DNA of 64,000 bases from Nothophaeocryptopus gaeumannii. Lineage: Eukaryota; Ascomycota; Dothideomycetes; Mycosphaerellales; Mycosphaerellaceae. Location of the stretch: the NCBI GenBank assembly GCA_031771865.1, contig JASISA010000007.1, positions 806,001 to 870,000 on the forward strand. The letters are read 5' to 3'. Below, in pieces: positions 21,658 through 33,757 of the stretch; within the stretch, counting starts at the first letter, position 1; each line of letters begins with the position of its first letter. The notes beneath the pieces are model-generated. The model did no database searches, had not been told where the DNA came from, and worked only from the letters and a program-made list of their open reading frames with translations. Position numbers and translations under genes: made by a program.

Positions 21658-23132
21658 ATGTTGTTACGACTTCTCTTAGCTGGCGCGGCCTTCATGGCAC
21701 TCGCCATTGCGTCGCCTTCACCGCAAGGTCAGCTGTTGGAGCGAGCAATCTGGCCGTACGGACCTTTCAAGACCAGCGGGCGAGATATTCTGGATAGCCG
21801 GGGACAAAAGGTCGTTTACGCTGGAGTCAACTGGCCTGGAGCAGCCGATGTCATGATTCCGGAAGGCTTACAGCATCAGTCAATTGAGACCATCGTCTCA
21901 AAGATCAAGAGCCTGGGAATGAATGTTATTCGCTTGACTTACGCCATCGAGGTCAGCTAGATGGCTGGTGTGAGCCTTATCAATAGACGCTGTCCTGACT
22001 TCGTTTGCAGATGATTGACGACATATACAGCAACAATCCCAACTCCAATCTCAGTGCTGCTCTGAACCATGCATTGGGACCTGCAAATGGCAGTGCTGTC
22101 CTTCAGAAGATCCTCAAGGCGAACCCTACCTTCACAGCTTGTACAACTCGGCTGCAAGTATTTGACGCTGTGGCCGCTGAATGCGCGAAGCAGCAAATCT
22201 ACGTCCATCTGGACAACCACATTTCGAAGGGTATGTACTGGGTGATACGCGTTTCTGTGCTGTCGATGTTGTGCTGACGTCGCCCGCCAGGGGAATGGTG
22301 TTGCTCGACCGATGATGGGAATTCATGGTTTGGAGACACCTATTTCAATGTTACCAATTGGCAGCGCGGTCTTGCGTATATGGCCAGTCATGCAAAGAGC
22401 TGGCCAGCTTTCGTCTCCGCTGCTCTCAGTGAGTCCAAGCAAACCTGTTCACACCCACCTGTCGTCTGCTGATATCTCGCCCAGGAAACGAGCTCCGGGA
22501 ACCGGACCCGCCTTCGCCAGTTATAAACAAATACGGTTGGGCAGATTGGGTTCGTGAAGCTGCCACATCTGACAACATTAGCAGCTGACATGTTTCAGTT
22601 GCCCAACGTGGTTGCCGCGGCCGATGCAATCAACGAAGCCAATCCTGATCCGCTCATCTTCTACAGCGGCCTCCACTTCGACACCGACCTCGCCAACGTG
22701 ACAGCTGGACGCGATCTTGGCAATGGCCAGGTCTTTGCGAAGAGCAACTATCCTTACGCAGACAAGATCGTCTTCGAGCTGCACAAATACGGCAGCAAAA
22801 ACCTCACCGACCCCAACTGCGCCCATTTCAACATGTATAAGCAGGGCTACAATGCAATGGACACCGCTTCGAACACGACGGCGAAGAACATTGCACCGGT
22901 CGTGCTGACAGAGTTTGGCTTCCCGCAGGACAACATGACTTATACCAAGCCGTATCCAGCCTGTATCAAGTCTTATCTGACTGGACTACCAGGTGGGCCA
23001 GGCGGGTGGATGCAATGGGTAATCGCAGGTTCATACTACATTCGTAGTGGTGAGCAGGACCCAGAGGATACATGGGGTCTGTTCAATCGTCAGTATCTCG
23101 CGATATGGTCTTCAAATATGAGCAGCCACTGA
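21658..23132 (+). CDS. Secreted glycoside hydrolase family 5 (cellulase-like)
   Basis: Five exons: 21658-21951, 22011-22230, 22291-22428, 22485-22549, 22599-23132, giving 416 residues in phase. Four donors or acceptors are canonical; the last intron has a weak donor (GTTCGT). The N-terminus MLLRLLLAGAAFMALAIASP is a signal peptide. The barrel shows the GVNWPGA strand, the conserved Arg in VIRLTY, HLDNHISKGEWCCS, the acid/base Glu in LRNELREP and the nucleophile Glu in VVLTEFGFP, and W residues (MQWVIAGSYYIR) near the end. The GH5 fold with both glutamates predicts retaining hydrolysis of a beta-glycan outside the cell. Several N-glycosylation sequons are present. No carbohydrate-binding module is seen. 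Confidence 0.88.
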
Positions 23133-24125
23133 CTGATGTGTAGGTGATTGGTCGGCGTGGCGGAGTGAGATTACCATTAATCAGTTCGTGATACCATTTG
23201 TAAAGGCAACATTGTGTCAATAGAACATCCTCGCGGCGTTGATGGCTTTGTTGATATCAAGTTGTGGGAGAGAGGAGAGATGGTTTGAGGGGGGATAGTT
23301 TGTAAACTCCATCTGAGAATGCGAATGCGAATGCGAATGCGAATCCGAATCCGAATCCGATGCTTGGCATCCAGAATATACATGAGCCCTGCCTCATCAG
23401 ATGCACCCTCATTCCCTCATCGACATTAGCGCTCATCTCATCTATTATCTTGCTATCTCCTCAACGTACCTAGGAGACGTCACCTCTTCAGCGTAGTCCG
23501 GCCAATATTGGCGCATTCGTTGCCCCGTCGAGAAGCACACGCAAGTCATTGCATTGGTTCTAGATTCCGCCGTTGTGCGCCAATGCCGCTGCGGCTGAAG
23601 AAATGCTACGCTGTCCAGTGTCCATGGAGAACCCGCGCAGAACTCGCGATGCTATGTCGATTTGCCTACTGGACATGGAACTATCAAGGTTTGCTCAAGC
23701 TTCTCGCTGATCGGTCAGCCCCGATTATGATACGTTATCTGCTTCATCGCAAGGTACAGCTTGACGAGGCTTCATCTGCCGAAAAGCGCGACTCTCCCCG
23801 CGAATGGCCATAGAACTACTCGTAAGGCTGAGAGGGTCCAGTATATTGGCCAGATCTGCGGCCTCGGTGCTGTAGCTCAAGAGTGTAGCATGCATTGGTC
23901 AATTTCCCGACCTGACTCACCAATGTACGGTACGGTGTCGCCCACACACAGCTAGACTTTGCTGTAGCGACTTTCGGTATGGTCTGCTGACCAACGCGAT
24001 TAGCCGAGTATAATGCCTAGAGCGTAAAGTGCTCGGACACCCTTCGAGTTTCTCTTGCCCTGAGGTCTACATTTCTGTCCAACGTCGAAATCTTTCTTGA
24101 AATCCCAGAGTCAATTACGGCCACC
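23133..24125. other. Intergenic region with a hexamer microsatellite
   Basis: Nearly 1 kb without a supportable gene. At about 23317-23360 there is a run of GAATGC hexamers that turns into GAATCC hexamers (about seven units). Just before the next gene the context CCACCATGG at 24121-24129 is an ideal start-codon context. Confidence 0.6.
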
Positions 24126-26217
24126 ATGGACGACGAGCACAAAGAACCACTGGAAGCGTCTTTTGACGGGAACAGCCAAATCGGGTCTGAAGATGCTCGC
24201 GATATGGAAAAGTAGATCAAGCGCAGAGCACGAAGAGCGAATGGTCTCTAATATTTAATAGAATGGGCAAGAAGCAGCAGCTTCTGCGACATTTCAACTT
24301 TTGGAGTATCCTAGTACGTGGCCCAAGACTGACTTGCGAGTGGACAAATGTTTACTTTATCATGAAGGGATTTACTTGCACAACAATGATCACTTGGTGA
24401 GTCCCTCAAAGCTGTTGCAAAGCTGAGCATTGGCTCATACGCTGTGCAGGGAAGGGATTCTGATCACCTTCGTCTATGGTCTTGAGAACGGTGGACCAGC
24501 CGGATTGGTCTATGGATTCGTCTTCGTCTGGATCGGATACTTCTTGTGCGTCGCTTCTTTGGCCGAGCTCATGTCGATGTGGCCCACCTCAGCTGGACAA
24601 TATCACTGGTGCTACAGTGAGTGATACGGCTGTCGTTGCACTTTTACCTATTCTGACATGGCCTTCTTAGCTCTCGCACCTCCTCGTCTTGCGCGAATTC
24701 TATCGTACATTTGCGGTTGGCAGTCCATTATAGCTTGGTAGGAAAGAAAGGCTTCGCCTGCGATGGGGACTTTACTGACTTTCAACAGGCTGGTTCAGCA
24801 TCCGCATGCTATTTGATGGCAACTATGATTCAGGGGCAGGCAGTATTGGACCACTCCAACTATAGCGCTAGTACACTCCTGTCATCGTAGCTGATGTCTA
24901 AAGCTTGCTGACTGCGAACAGGCACAAAGGTGGCAGGGCACGCTGCTCATGTACGCTATCCTCCTCATCGCGGTCCTCTTCGCCACCATCGGGAACAGAA
25001 TACTTCCTAAAGTCGACTATGTTGCGCTTTTTGTGCACATTGCAGGCTTCATAGTCGTACTGGTGGTCATACTTGTACTGTCACCTACACACGCCCCAAC
25101 ACACGACGTGTTCGATGTCTGGCTCAACAACGGCTATAGCTCCAGAGGTCTGTCGTGGCTCGTCGGATTACAAGGGATCGTCTTTGCATGGCTAGGAGCT
25201 GATGGTCCAATACACATGGCTGAAGAGATACACAACTCGTCGCGGATAGTTCCCAACGCCCTCATGGCTGCAATTGGTATCAATGGCATTCTTGGGTTCG
25301 CTATGCTCTTGATCATCCTATACTGCGGACCAACTGGGGATGCCCTTGACGCCGCGTTGACATCTTCGACTGGGTATCCGTACATGGCCATCTTCACATA
25401 CGCCACAGGCTCCACGGTACGTGACAAAAATGAAAATGCCACCCGAGCACCATCTGACGTCAAGTGCCACAACATAGGCAGGCGGAGTCGGACTCAGCAC
25501 CATAGTCGTAGTAATGGGCGTAATGGCTGTAGTCATGCTCTTCACCGCAGCGTCTCGCGAACTTTGGGCACTTGCTCGTGACGACGGCCTTCCAGGCTCC
25601 AATCTGCTGAAGCGGGTGCACAAGTCGTCCAAGTTACCTCTTTGGTGCATCCTTGTCTCAACGATGGTACCTCTGCTACTGGCGCTCATCAATATCGGTA
25701 CGGGAGTGGGAGCTGTCATTCATCGGGTACTCATGCTGACGACCGTTGTCCCGCCCTCTAGGGAGTTCTATCGCATTCAATGCCATTATCTCGCTTACTG
25801 TCGCGGCATACGTCGGGTCATATTTCTTGCCCATTGGCTTGGTGCTCTGGCGGCGCATTCAAGCTGTACGCGGCAAAGGTCCGCAGCTACCATGGTAAGA
25901 GATATCGTGATTCTCACAAGACGTCCGAACACACTAACAGCTGCCTTCCTTCAGGGGACCATGGAGACTTGGCACCTACCCAGGAATCATTATCAACGCG
26001 GTCGCTCTCTGCTGGATCGTCATTATCTTCGTCTTCTCATTCTGGCCAGTCACCCCTCTGCCAGCCCTGACTGTGGCTACAATGAACTGGAGTTCTCTCG
26101 CATACGGAGCAATTTCGATCTTCGCTCTGCTCTTCTGGTTCATTCACGGAAAGCGCACCTACAAGGGACCCGTACGAGATGTGACAGGAAATATCGAGCC
26201 GCTTCTTGCCTGGTGAT
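24126..26217 (+). CDS. APC-superfamily amino acid permease, many introns, frame doubtful near 24740-24925
   Basis: Start ATG 24126 in an ideal context. Exons are short at the 5' end (24126-24211, 24262-24313 and so on). Recognisable blocks in order are LRHFNFWSIL, GFTCTTMITWEGILITF, PAGLVYGFVFVWIGY, SLAELMSMWPTSAGQYHW, GWQSIIAW then QAGSASACYLMATMIQG, RWQGTLLMYAI, GADGPIHMAEEI, TAASRELWALARDDGLPG, a late exon ISLTVAAYVGSYFLPIG, and the end TGNIEPLLAW at 26217. This is the GABA/choline permease layout with 12 helices. Two neighbouring junctions (near 24740/24789 and 24872/24921) have good GT and AG sites but do not restore the frame by one base each, so either the sites differ or two small indels are present. 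It resembles the permease at 8.9 kb but is not a recent copy. Confidence 0.75.
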
Positions 26218-26639
26218 CCAATCCTAGCCTCTCTTCGTAATTACAATTGAGGCAGAAAACGGGTAGTATAATATTAGCTGCAATGAAGACATGAGGTGAT
26301 GTCCAGAATTGCAATGAGCGGAAGTTTCGACAGAGGAAGACCTGCGCCAAGCACGCAATTAGACCCGCATATTGCATCTCTTCCTCATGCAGATCCTCAA
26401 CACCTCCACCTCTTTCGCCTGCGATACTGCGCGTTACGACAATGTGGACTTCAAAGCTCCTATCGACCTATGCAATCCTGCAGTGATGCCTCTACCACAC
26501 GCGGGAGATGTGGGATCGATGGTGATGCTCTCAGCATCTTCTGCATGCCGTCTAGAACCGTCAATACTACTTGTAATGGCTCGTGTACTTCCCAAACTTT
26601 CTTCTGTCTTGACATGCAATTGCCAAACTTCCGACAACC
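26218..26639. other. Intergenic region
   Basis: About 420 bases between co-oriented transporter genes. No supportable gene, repeat or RNA was seen. Confidence 0.5.
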
Positions 26640-28585
26640 ATGTCTGAGGATAAGCTTCGGCCGAAAAAGTTGACTATAGGTAGTTTCTTCAAGGAGATGT
26701 TCAATTGGTATCCTTCAGAGTATCCTACTGAGGAGAGAAAGTAAGTAGGCTACCGAATTCGAGCACAATGATGAAGCTAAGACAACCCAGACTGCTTTTC
26801 AAACTAGATCTTTCAACCTTAGTATTCGCCTGTCTCTGCTGTAAGCTTCGCACCTCATCTACCCTTTCAACCAAACACTAACCTCCCATCTCAGTCTTCG
26901 TCAAATACCTAGGTCAGCCCCAACGCACCACCTCAAACCCCCATTCAACTTCAACACATAACTAATCAAGCCCCAAGGAATAATCCAACATCTCAAATGC
27001 CTACGTCTCCGGCCTCAAAGAGGAGTTCGGACTATACGGCAACCAACTAGACTACCTCAACGTCTGCTACTTCACCGCCTACGTCCTCTTCCAAGTCCCC
27101 GGCCTCTTGCTCATCTCCCGCCCCAAACTCGCAAGACGGCTACTCTCCACGCTGGAGCTACTTTGGGGCGTTGTTACATTCGCGCAGAGTCGAGCGACGA
27201 GTATCAACCAACTATATGCCATGCGGTTTTTGGTGGGTATGCTCGAAGCGCCAGCCTTCGCCGCGACGCACTTCATCCTTGGAACATGGTATTCGGGTCC
27301 GCAATGATTCAAAAGGACCGGGATGTGGTTCATATGCAATCTTTTGGGGAGTATGGTTAGTGGGTATTTGCAGGCGGCGGCTGATACGAACCTTGAGGGG
27401 GTAGGCGGGTTGCCTGGATGGTAAGATGGCGAAGGCAACTAACTCATGAGGTTTTGGGATGATGCTGACGATGTGTGATAGGCGATGGTTGTTCATCATT
27501 GACAGTATCTTCACGGTTTCGGTTACCATGCCGGGTTATGTGGGTTTTCCTGGTATACCGGATAGTCCGAAGCCGTTTTGGTTGAGTGCAGAGAATATTG
27601 TGCTTGCGAAGGAGCGGTAGAGTAGGTATCGGGTTCGAAGGCCTGGGAAGCTTAATCTGGATGTATTCAGGAGGATTCTGAGGAGGTGGCATATTTGGGA
27701 TTTTGTGTTCATCTGTGAGTCACTTATTTCCTCGTCGTATGGAGAATGACTGCTGACATAATTAGACATCTGCATGATCATCTGGTCCTTTCCATTGCAG
27801 TACATGAACCTGTGGCTCAAGGCTGAAGGCCACTCGGTGGTCAAGGACAATCAGCTCCCAACCGTGATTAATGCGATCACGATAACAGCCTCTTGGCTGG
27901 GCACGACACTTGCTGCCATCTGGCCAGCATGGACCGTCTATACGTTTGGCTCGATTTGCTGTCTGTTCTGACCTGCGTGCATTATGGTTTGGAACATGCC
28001 AGCTGGACTCAAGTAAGATGACCCACTGATTTGGAGCTTGGCGCTATAACTGATATGGTGCTCGCAGGTTCACAGCATGGTATCTCTTCGGCATGTCAGG
28101 GTGCCTCAGCCCGATATTGTACTCCACTGTGAACACCATCGTCAAGGACGATTCGAAGGAGCGGGCACTGATCATGGTGAGTGAACATGAGACATCTTCG
28201 GGGTACTTCTCCTTCGCGCTGACAATTTATCCAGGGATCAATGATGACTTTTGGCTACTCAACTCAGATTTGGGTCCCTCTGCTCCTTTTCCCAACAGCT
28301 GGACCGGATGGTGCACCACGTTGGCCCTATGGCTGGCCAGTCACGTTCGTCATCTACTGCTTGCTATGGGCAGGCTTTATCACCGCGATAGTGCTGCATA
28401 AGTACAGGTACGAGTTGTTTCGATGTGGACCCGAGAATGTGCTAACTATCTACAGGAATAAATCGACTCCCAGCTCGGTCTCATCGAAGGAGCAAAGGAG
28501 TGATGTCGAAGTTGAGACGGTCGTGATAGAAGTCCCGGTGCTATTAAGCGACTGGAGTAATCAGTATGCATTTCAATTGGCTTAG
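26640..28585 (+). pseudogene. Dal5-type MFS transporter (allantoate/vitamin permease family), multiple stops
   Basis: ATG 26640 begins MSEDKLRPKKLTIGSF. The spliced frame follows the anion:cation symporter family: SNISNAYVSGLKEEFGLYGN, VPGLLLISRPKL, RFLVGMLEAPAFAATHFILG, FKRTGMWFICNLLGSM, WNMPAGLKFTAWYLFGMSG, GSMMTFGYSTQIWVPLL. It is broken by in-frame TAA at 26981-26983 (in the family position DQSN), TGA at 27305-27307 (after WYSGPQ), TAG at 27618-27620 (after LAKER) and TGA at 27969-27971 (before PACIMVWNMP). The junction near 26980 also fails to restore the frame by one base. Four stops in about 500 codons mean a dead gene. Because most residues are still conserved, inactivation is fairly recent. 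Living members take up allantoate, nicotinate, pantothenate or similar anions. Confidence 0.88.
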
Positions 28586-29210
28586 ACACGGTGATAGAGC
28601 AGTTGATGGAGTGTACAAACACCGATTCGTAGCTCGAAGTCGTCTGACGGTCGTTCAAGCAACATGATTCTCATACGAGAACAGGCACCCATTGTACTGA
28701 GATGGCTTCATTTGGAACATTTGCAAATACTCGGCCGACACAGCGTTGCGATGACAATGCATTTCTTGGCGTTCGCGAAGCGGAAAGCCGTTCAACTCCC
28801 TACGGCCGATACAGCAGCGCGCTTGAAGCCGGCCCAACCATTGTCCCGGAAAGCTTCAAGCCACATACCAGGCTACAAAGGAAACATGCACTGTCAAGCC
28901 ACAATCGGTTGAGTAGAGGAGTGCAGTGTTCTTTGTCGAGGATCACTCATCCAGAATGGACGTTTTCGTTCGTCGGGCGAATGTTCGCCCAGACAATAGA
29001 CACCAGGCTTCCAGATGTTTCAGCTGATGTGATTGACGGACGAGGTTTTATAATCCCCGTTTGAGTCAGGAGTCGATGATGCTTTTCTATCATTATCGTC
29101 TTGCGAATTGGTGGATAGTGATCTATTGAAGAGCAGCGCATTGCTTAAGCGGGAGGCCCTCATAGTACCCACATTGCGCGAAGACACATCGATTAGAATC
29201 GTTCGTCACG
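28586..29210. other. Intergenic region before the DHA2 transporter
   Basis: About 625 bases with no supportable gene or repeat; it should hold the promoter of the next gene. Confidence 0.5.
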
Positions 29211-31043
29211 ATGTCTACCACACCAAAAGACATGGAGGCCGAGATCGAGAAACCTCCTAGCGGTGTGTCGACTCCAGAGTTGAGAGATGCAGAGGCACTT
29301 GAGTCGAAGCAAGCCAACCCAAACGCACTGCCGACATGGCAATGGGTCCTAACACTCGTTGGCCTCTACCTGGGAGCATTGCTTTATGGTGAACAGAGTT
29401 TCGCCCTTCGATCAGATGTTCGTTTAGCTTACCAAGTCTCACAGGTCTCGACACCACCATCGCCGCCGACGTCCAAACAGCCGTTTACGAACAATTTGAC
29501 GACATTGAGCTTCTGCCATGGGTCGGCATCGGCTTTCCAATGGCGTCAGTCGCTGGTATCATGGTCATCGGAAGACTGTACGGCGTCTTCAACATCAAGG
29601 CCCTGCTGATAGGTTCCATCGTCCTTTTTGAAGCCGGAAGCGCACTTCGTGGTGCAGCACCGTCGATGAACGCTCTCATTGTCGGACGTGTGATAGCCGG
29701 ATTGGGAGGGTGCGGCATGTATATTGGTACGCTGATCCAGAGTTTTTAATGATCTGATGACTTGCTGACAGATGCACAGGTGCACTCACCTATCTGTCAG
29801 TGTTCAGTGAAGCCAAACGTCTTGCGCTCTACAACGCCCTGATAGGTCTCTGCTGGGGTGTCGGCGCTATCTTGGGTCCTGTCATCGGCGGAGCGTTCTC
29901 CGTCAGCAGTGCGACCTGGCGATGGGTATGCTTTCACGATGTTCAAGACATCTGCCCATTTGACTGATCACAGCTGACTCGTATCAGGCTTTCTACATCA
30001 ACTTGCCCCTTGCGGCAATCTTTTCGCCGGCTTACATCTTCGCACCAAGCTTCACCGCCGAGCCTGGTGTGCCCGCCCTCGAGAAACTGAAAAGATTCGA
30101 CTGGACTGGTGTTGTGCTCAACGGCGGATCACTTGTGATCTTGGTCGTGGCGCTTACATTTAGCGGCTCGACGTACGCCTGGTCTTCTGGATCCGCGATC
30201 GCTCTGTGGGTGATCTGTGGAGTGACAACGATTGTGTTCTGTGTTCAGCAAGGTCTCGCTCTGTTCACAACACCGAAGGAGCGCATCTTTCCCATCCACT
30301 TCTGGCGAGACCGAACCATGGTGCTGTTGTTCATCTGCACGGCATGTGCTGCGACTGCGAACGCGACAACGTTGTATTACGTGCCGCTGTTCTTCTCCTT
30401 CACCAGAGGCGACGATGCTCTGCAGGCTGCGGTCAGGCTCCTGCCCTTCATCATAATCTTCATCGTCTTCGTCATGCTGGCTGGCGCATCTCTACCGATG
30501 CTAGGCCGGTATGCTCCCTTCTACACCATCGGTGGGGCCTTGGCCTTGGCGGGATCTGCGATGATGTTTACAATAAGGTCAGACACCTCGACTGCTTTCA
30601 TATACAGTGCAGAGGTATTGATCGCTGCCGGATCCGGACTGGTCTTCCAGAATGCGTACGCTATTGCTTCCGCTAAGGTGGCTAAGGACGACAAAGCCAA
30701 TGCCATCGGCTTCACCAACTTCTCGCAGATCGGTATGACGGCTATCGCGTTGGCCATCGCAGGATGCCTATATCAGAATCTGGGATTTGACTTCCTGAAA
30801 GACGCTTTGCAACATTTCAACCTTCCAGATGACTTTCTCCGAGCGGCTTTGGGCGGTGTCAGTGCTGCCTCACTCGGGTCGGCGTCGAAGGAAGTGGTCG
30901 ACCTCACAATCGGTGCAGTGGCATACACGATAGCTAGGATATTCGGGATGACCGTGGCTTCCAGTACTCTGCTTCTTGTTAGCTCATTGCTCATGAAGCA
31001 AGAGAAGATTGACCTGAGCGAAACGGTGGTGGCCGGGGGATAG
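29211..31043 (+). CDS. MFS drug:H+ antiporter, DHA2 (14-helix) efflux pump
   Basis: Four exons: 29211-29388, 29445-29726, 29780-29925, 29988-31043, all canonical and in phase, giving 553 residues. The N-terminal tail is acidic. YGLDTTIAADVQ after helix 1 is the DHA2 form of the family motif (LDxTIVxxAxP), and GRLYGVFNIK is the helix 2-3 loop. IGLCWGVGAILGPVIGG is antiporter motif C in helix 5, followed by TWRWAFYINLP. Fourteen hydrophobic segments can be counted. Fungal relatives include multidrug pumps and self-protection exporters of toxin clusters; no biosynthetic gene lies next to it here, so a general detoxification role is more likely. It is intact, in contrast to the dead MFS gene just upstream. 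Confidence 0.92.
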
Positions 31044-31529
31044 CGATATTTTCGGCAAGCTGAGCCGATCGCATTTAAGCCTTGACGACAGGTCTTGCCG
31101 GTCCATCAGATAAGTAGATAGCCTTCGCAAGCATTCGATCTTGCATGATACATCCTGGAGGTGTTGGTTTCTCTGTGTAGAGTAAACGGACTAAGATGAA
31201 CACAGAAGTATACCAGCCCCTGGGTCTCGCGTTGGCGCAAGCCATTGAAGGAACCTCGATACTTCCTCGAGCCCTAGGAGTTTAGACGGAAGCTCACAAC
31301 CTGCTAATGTCTGTACTAGATACCTTGCAATAGGTTTGCTGCTGCCTAGTAGAGTCTACACGAGTTGCGCTCGCAATCCATTACATATATTGATGTATGA
31401 CCAGCAGACCCAGGTGTGCTGACATCGTCCGTATCCGCAGCCCTAACGCTCACTAAGCTACTACTGCAAGACAATACTACTTAGAACCATCATAGTGCTC
31501 TGTAATCTACATACTCTAATTGAAGGAAC
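31044..31529. other. Intergenic region left of the transposon
   Basis: About 490 bases without a supportable gene. Confidence 0.5.
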
Positions 31530-31611
31530 ATGACGGGGGAGCAGAAATCCCCATGGGACTTCGACCACCCATCAACCCCCTTCTGGAAAGATGTCGAATG
31601 GAAGGTACTGT

Positions 31612-31638
31612 TGCTTTGCAAGTAGGCGCGCCCACTCG
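31612..31638 (+). repeat. Left terminal inverted repeat of the transposon
   Basis: 27 bases, starting TGCTTTGCAAG and containing GGCGCGCCCAC; paired with 34820-34846. Confidence 0.85.
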
Positions 31639-31798
31639 GCTTTTTCCGAATCCTCCACCACCTTGTAATAATAGTTAGTGATATATCGTTCTACGCGTCT
31701 TTTCTCACTCTACAAGACTAAACCAACCTCGGATGTATTGCCAAGGGTTACTACCAAGCCTAATACGCGTCCCCTACACGTCGTTACTGCCGTTAATA

Positions 31799-33268
31799 AT
31801 GGCCCCGAAGCGCAAAACTCAGGCCTCTCGCAAAGCTCGAGAGAACGAAGAAAGCGCTGTAGCTCAGCGCGTGAACAAAAAGCGGCGGAAGCGGCAAAAT
31901 AAGGAGCCTAAAGAGTATGAAGAGCCTAGTGAACAGTAGTCGCAATTGGACGATTAGCTACTAAATAGTATACGTAAGCCCGGCGCGGACGATGGGGAGG
32001 AGGTTGACGAGGACAATGAGGACGTAGACGCTAAGTAAGAGCGTGAGCGAGTCGAGTACTACTATACCTTGCAATACGCCCTTTGCTATAGTAATAGGCA
32101 GCTGAGTATCAAGTCGAATCCCCGAGCGCGTCGCTCATATAGCAACTTCTACTTCCAGTAGTTCGAAGACTAGGCTAACAATTGGTTCCATTTCAATGAT
32201 CCGGACGACAACTACGACACGGACTATTGTAGACTAGAGGCTACCTATGAGCGTTAGTAGAAGAAGGACGTCTACATATCCAACGTAGTAAACGAAGGAA
32301 CGGATAACTTCCACGACGGCCTCTTAATGCTAGACGATTGGCATGAAAGCAAGAAGAAGGGCTTGAAGATTATACTCACTTGGCAATTACTAGACAAGCG
32401 GCCTCCAGTCACACCTGCTCCACGCCGTAGTACTGCTGCTATAAGAGGTTCAGCACAACCGTCGAGTGCGCGAGGCAATGCAACGCAAAGACAAATGGAA
32501 GACTATCGTCGTCTTCGTTAGCAAGAGCATAATTAAGAGGTGCAAGTAACGCAAGATTAATTACAAGCCCTATCGCAAGCGCAAGCGTAAGAGGATAAGG
32601 GACTCATTGAAGAAGATAACGGCGACTATAGCAATTAGATCAAGCGCATTTGGGGGTGTAATAAGCTAGACTATTAGTTCTACGGACAGCACTATTACGT
32701 GAATAGTACAGACATCCCTAAGAATCATACTCTCATATATAGAGAGGTGTTAATTAACTAGGCCTTAGGCTTAAGGATAGCGCGTGAAGGAGTCTCCTTG
32801 TTCGATCCAGGCTCCGTGAACGTAGGGAAGATGTAGCGGCATAAGATGAAGATCGTACGCTCGCAAATAACCGGCAATCCTTATAGTGCGAAGGCGAAGG
32901 CGTCTATAGCAGTTAATCCAGTAGTGCCGGCGATCCACAACTATAATAACATATACAACAGTTATTAGAAGGAGCCTAGTACACCCACGTCTAGTCCACC
33001 GCGAAGTTCGTAGCTAGAGACAGGTAGATTTGTCGACCCGCGTGACGAGAGGCGCTCGTTCTTTAACTAGCTGCGGTTCCGGACATTCTGGATACACAGG
33101 GCTAAGGATATTGACCATATTGAGCGTGTCTTTAAGGATAAAGAGTTCAGGTTAAGGAGGTATAGGAATATAACGCTAGAAAAGTAGTTAGATCTTGGAT
33201 TCAAGGAGGGAGAGTAGGAGTATTTCCGCAGTGCAATGAAGAAGTATAACCGTGAGGGTCGGCTTTGA
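31799..33268 (+). pseudogene. Transposon-borne ORF of unknown function with 20 in-frame TAG/TAA codons
   Basis: ATG 31799 (MAPKRKTQASRKARENEES) begins a frame of 490 codons that stays in register to a TGA at 33266-33268. On the way it meets 16 TAG and 4 TAA but no TGA. The N-terminus is strongly basic (KKRRKRQNK), an acidic stretch follows (DDGEEVDEDNEDVD), then YYTLQYALCYSNRQLSIKSN, NWFHFNDPDDNYDTDY and DDWHESKKKGLKIILTWQLL. A second conserved-looking part includes LIYREVLIN, ALGLRIAREGVSLFDPGSV and RFRTFWIHRAKDIDHIERVF. No frameshift is needed, which says the decay is by point mutation only. I do not recognise the family. A DNA-binding accessory or regulator of the element is possible from the basic N-terminus. 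Confidence 0.7.
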
Positions 33269-33757
33269 ACTTTAGTGAATTTTTGTATAACAACGCCACG
33301 CAATACAGATACGAAAAGAAAGGCTAAGGATCATGTATATACATAGACTTAGGATATATTTTTTCCAAGATGGAATTGCAGTGTTGTATACTATTTCTTA
33401 ATAGGTATTGGTGCTGAAACCGACTTTGAAAAATACGGATTTGTAACTCCGAGCGTCGCCGAGGAAAATCCGAAGACCTCCGGACGACAACAATTCTACG
33501 ATCTTCCTCTATTTCTCGATAGTTACTTATCCGTTGGCCTTCGGTTAGGACGGTTGCTTGTCCAGTTAATCTTGGCGTCGAGCGCTACACCGATAGAGCG
33601 CGTTTTTGCGACGCCTAGGTTATATACAAGAGCCGTAGTCCCGTCCAGTGACTATAGGAAGAGAAGGGCGAGAAAGCGATAGAATCCCGTAAGAGCAATG
33701 TTATTCCTTGTATCCGCAGGACTAAAACTAAGCAGGCGCGTTAGTAACAGTATCTAC

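Noticed and set aside
23313..23383. 68-codon minus-strand frame with Arg-Ile repeats near 23.3 kb
   Set aside because: It is the translation of a hexamer microsatellite.
31799..33268. Alternative genetic code with TAG/TAA read as glutamine
   Set aside because: Neighbouring host genes use TAG and TAA as normal stops, and RIP explains the pattern.
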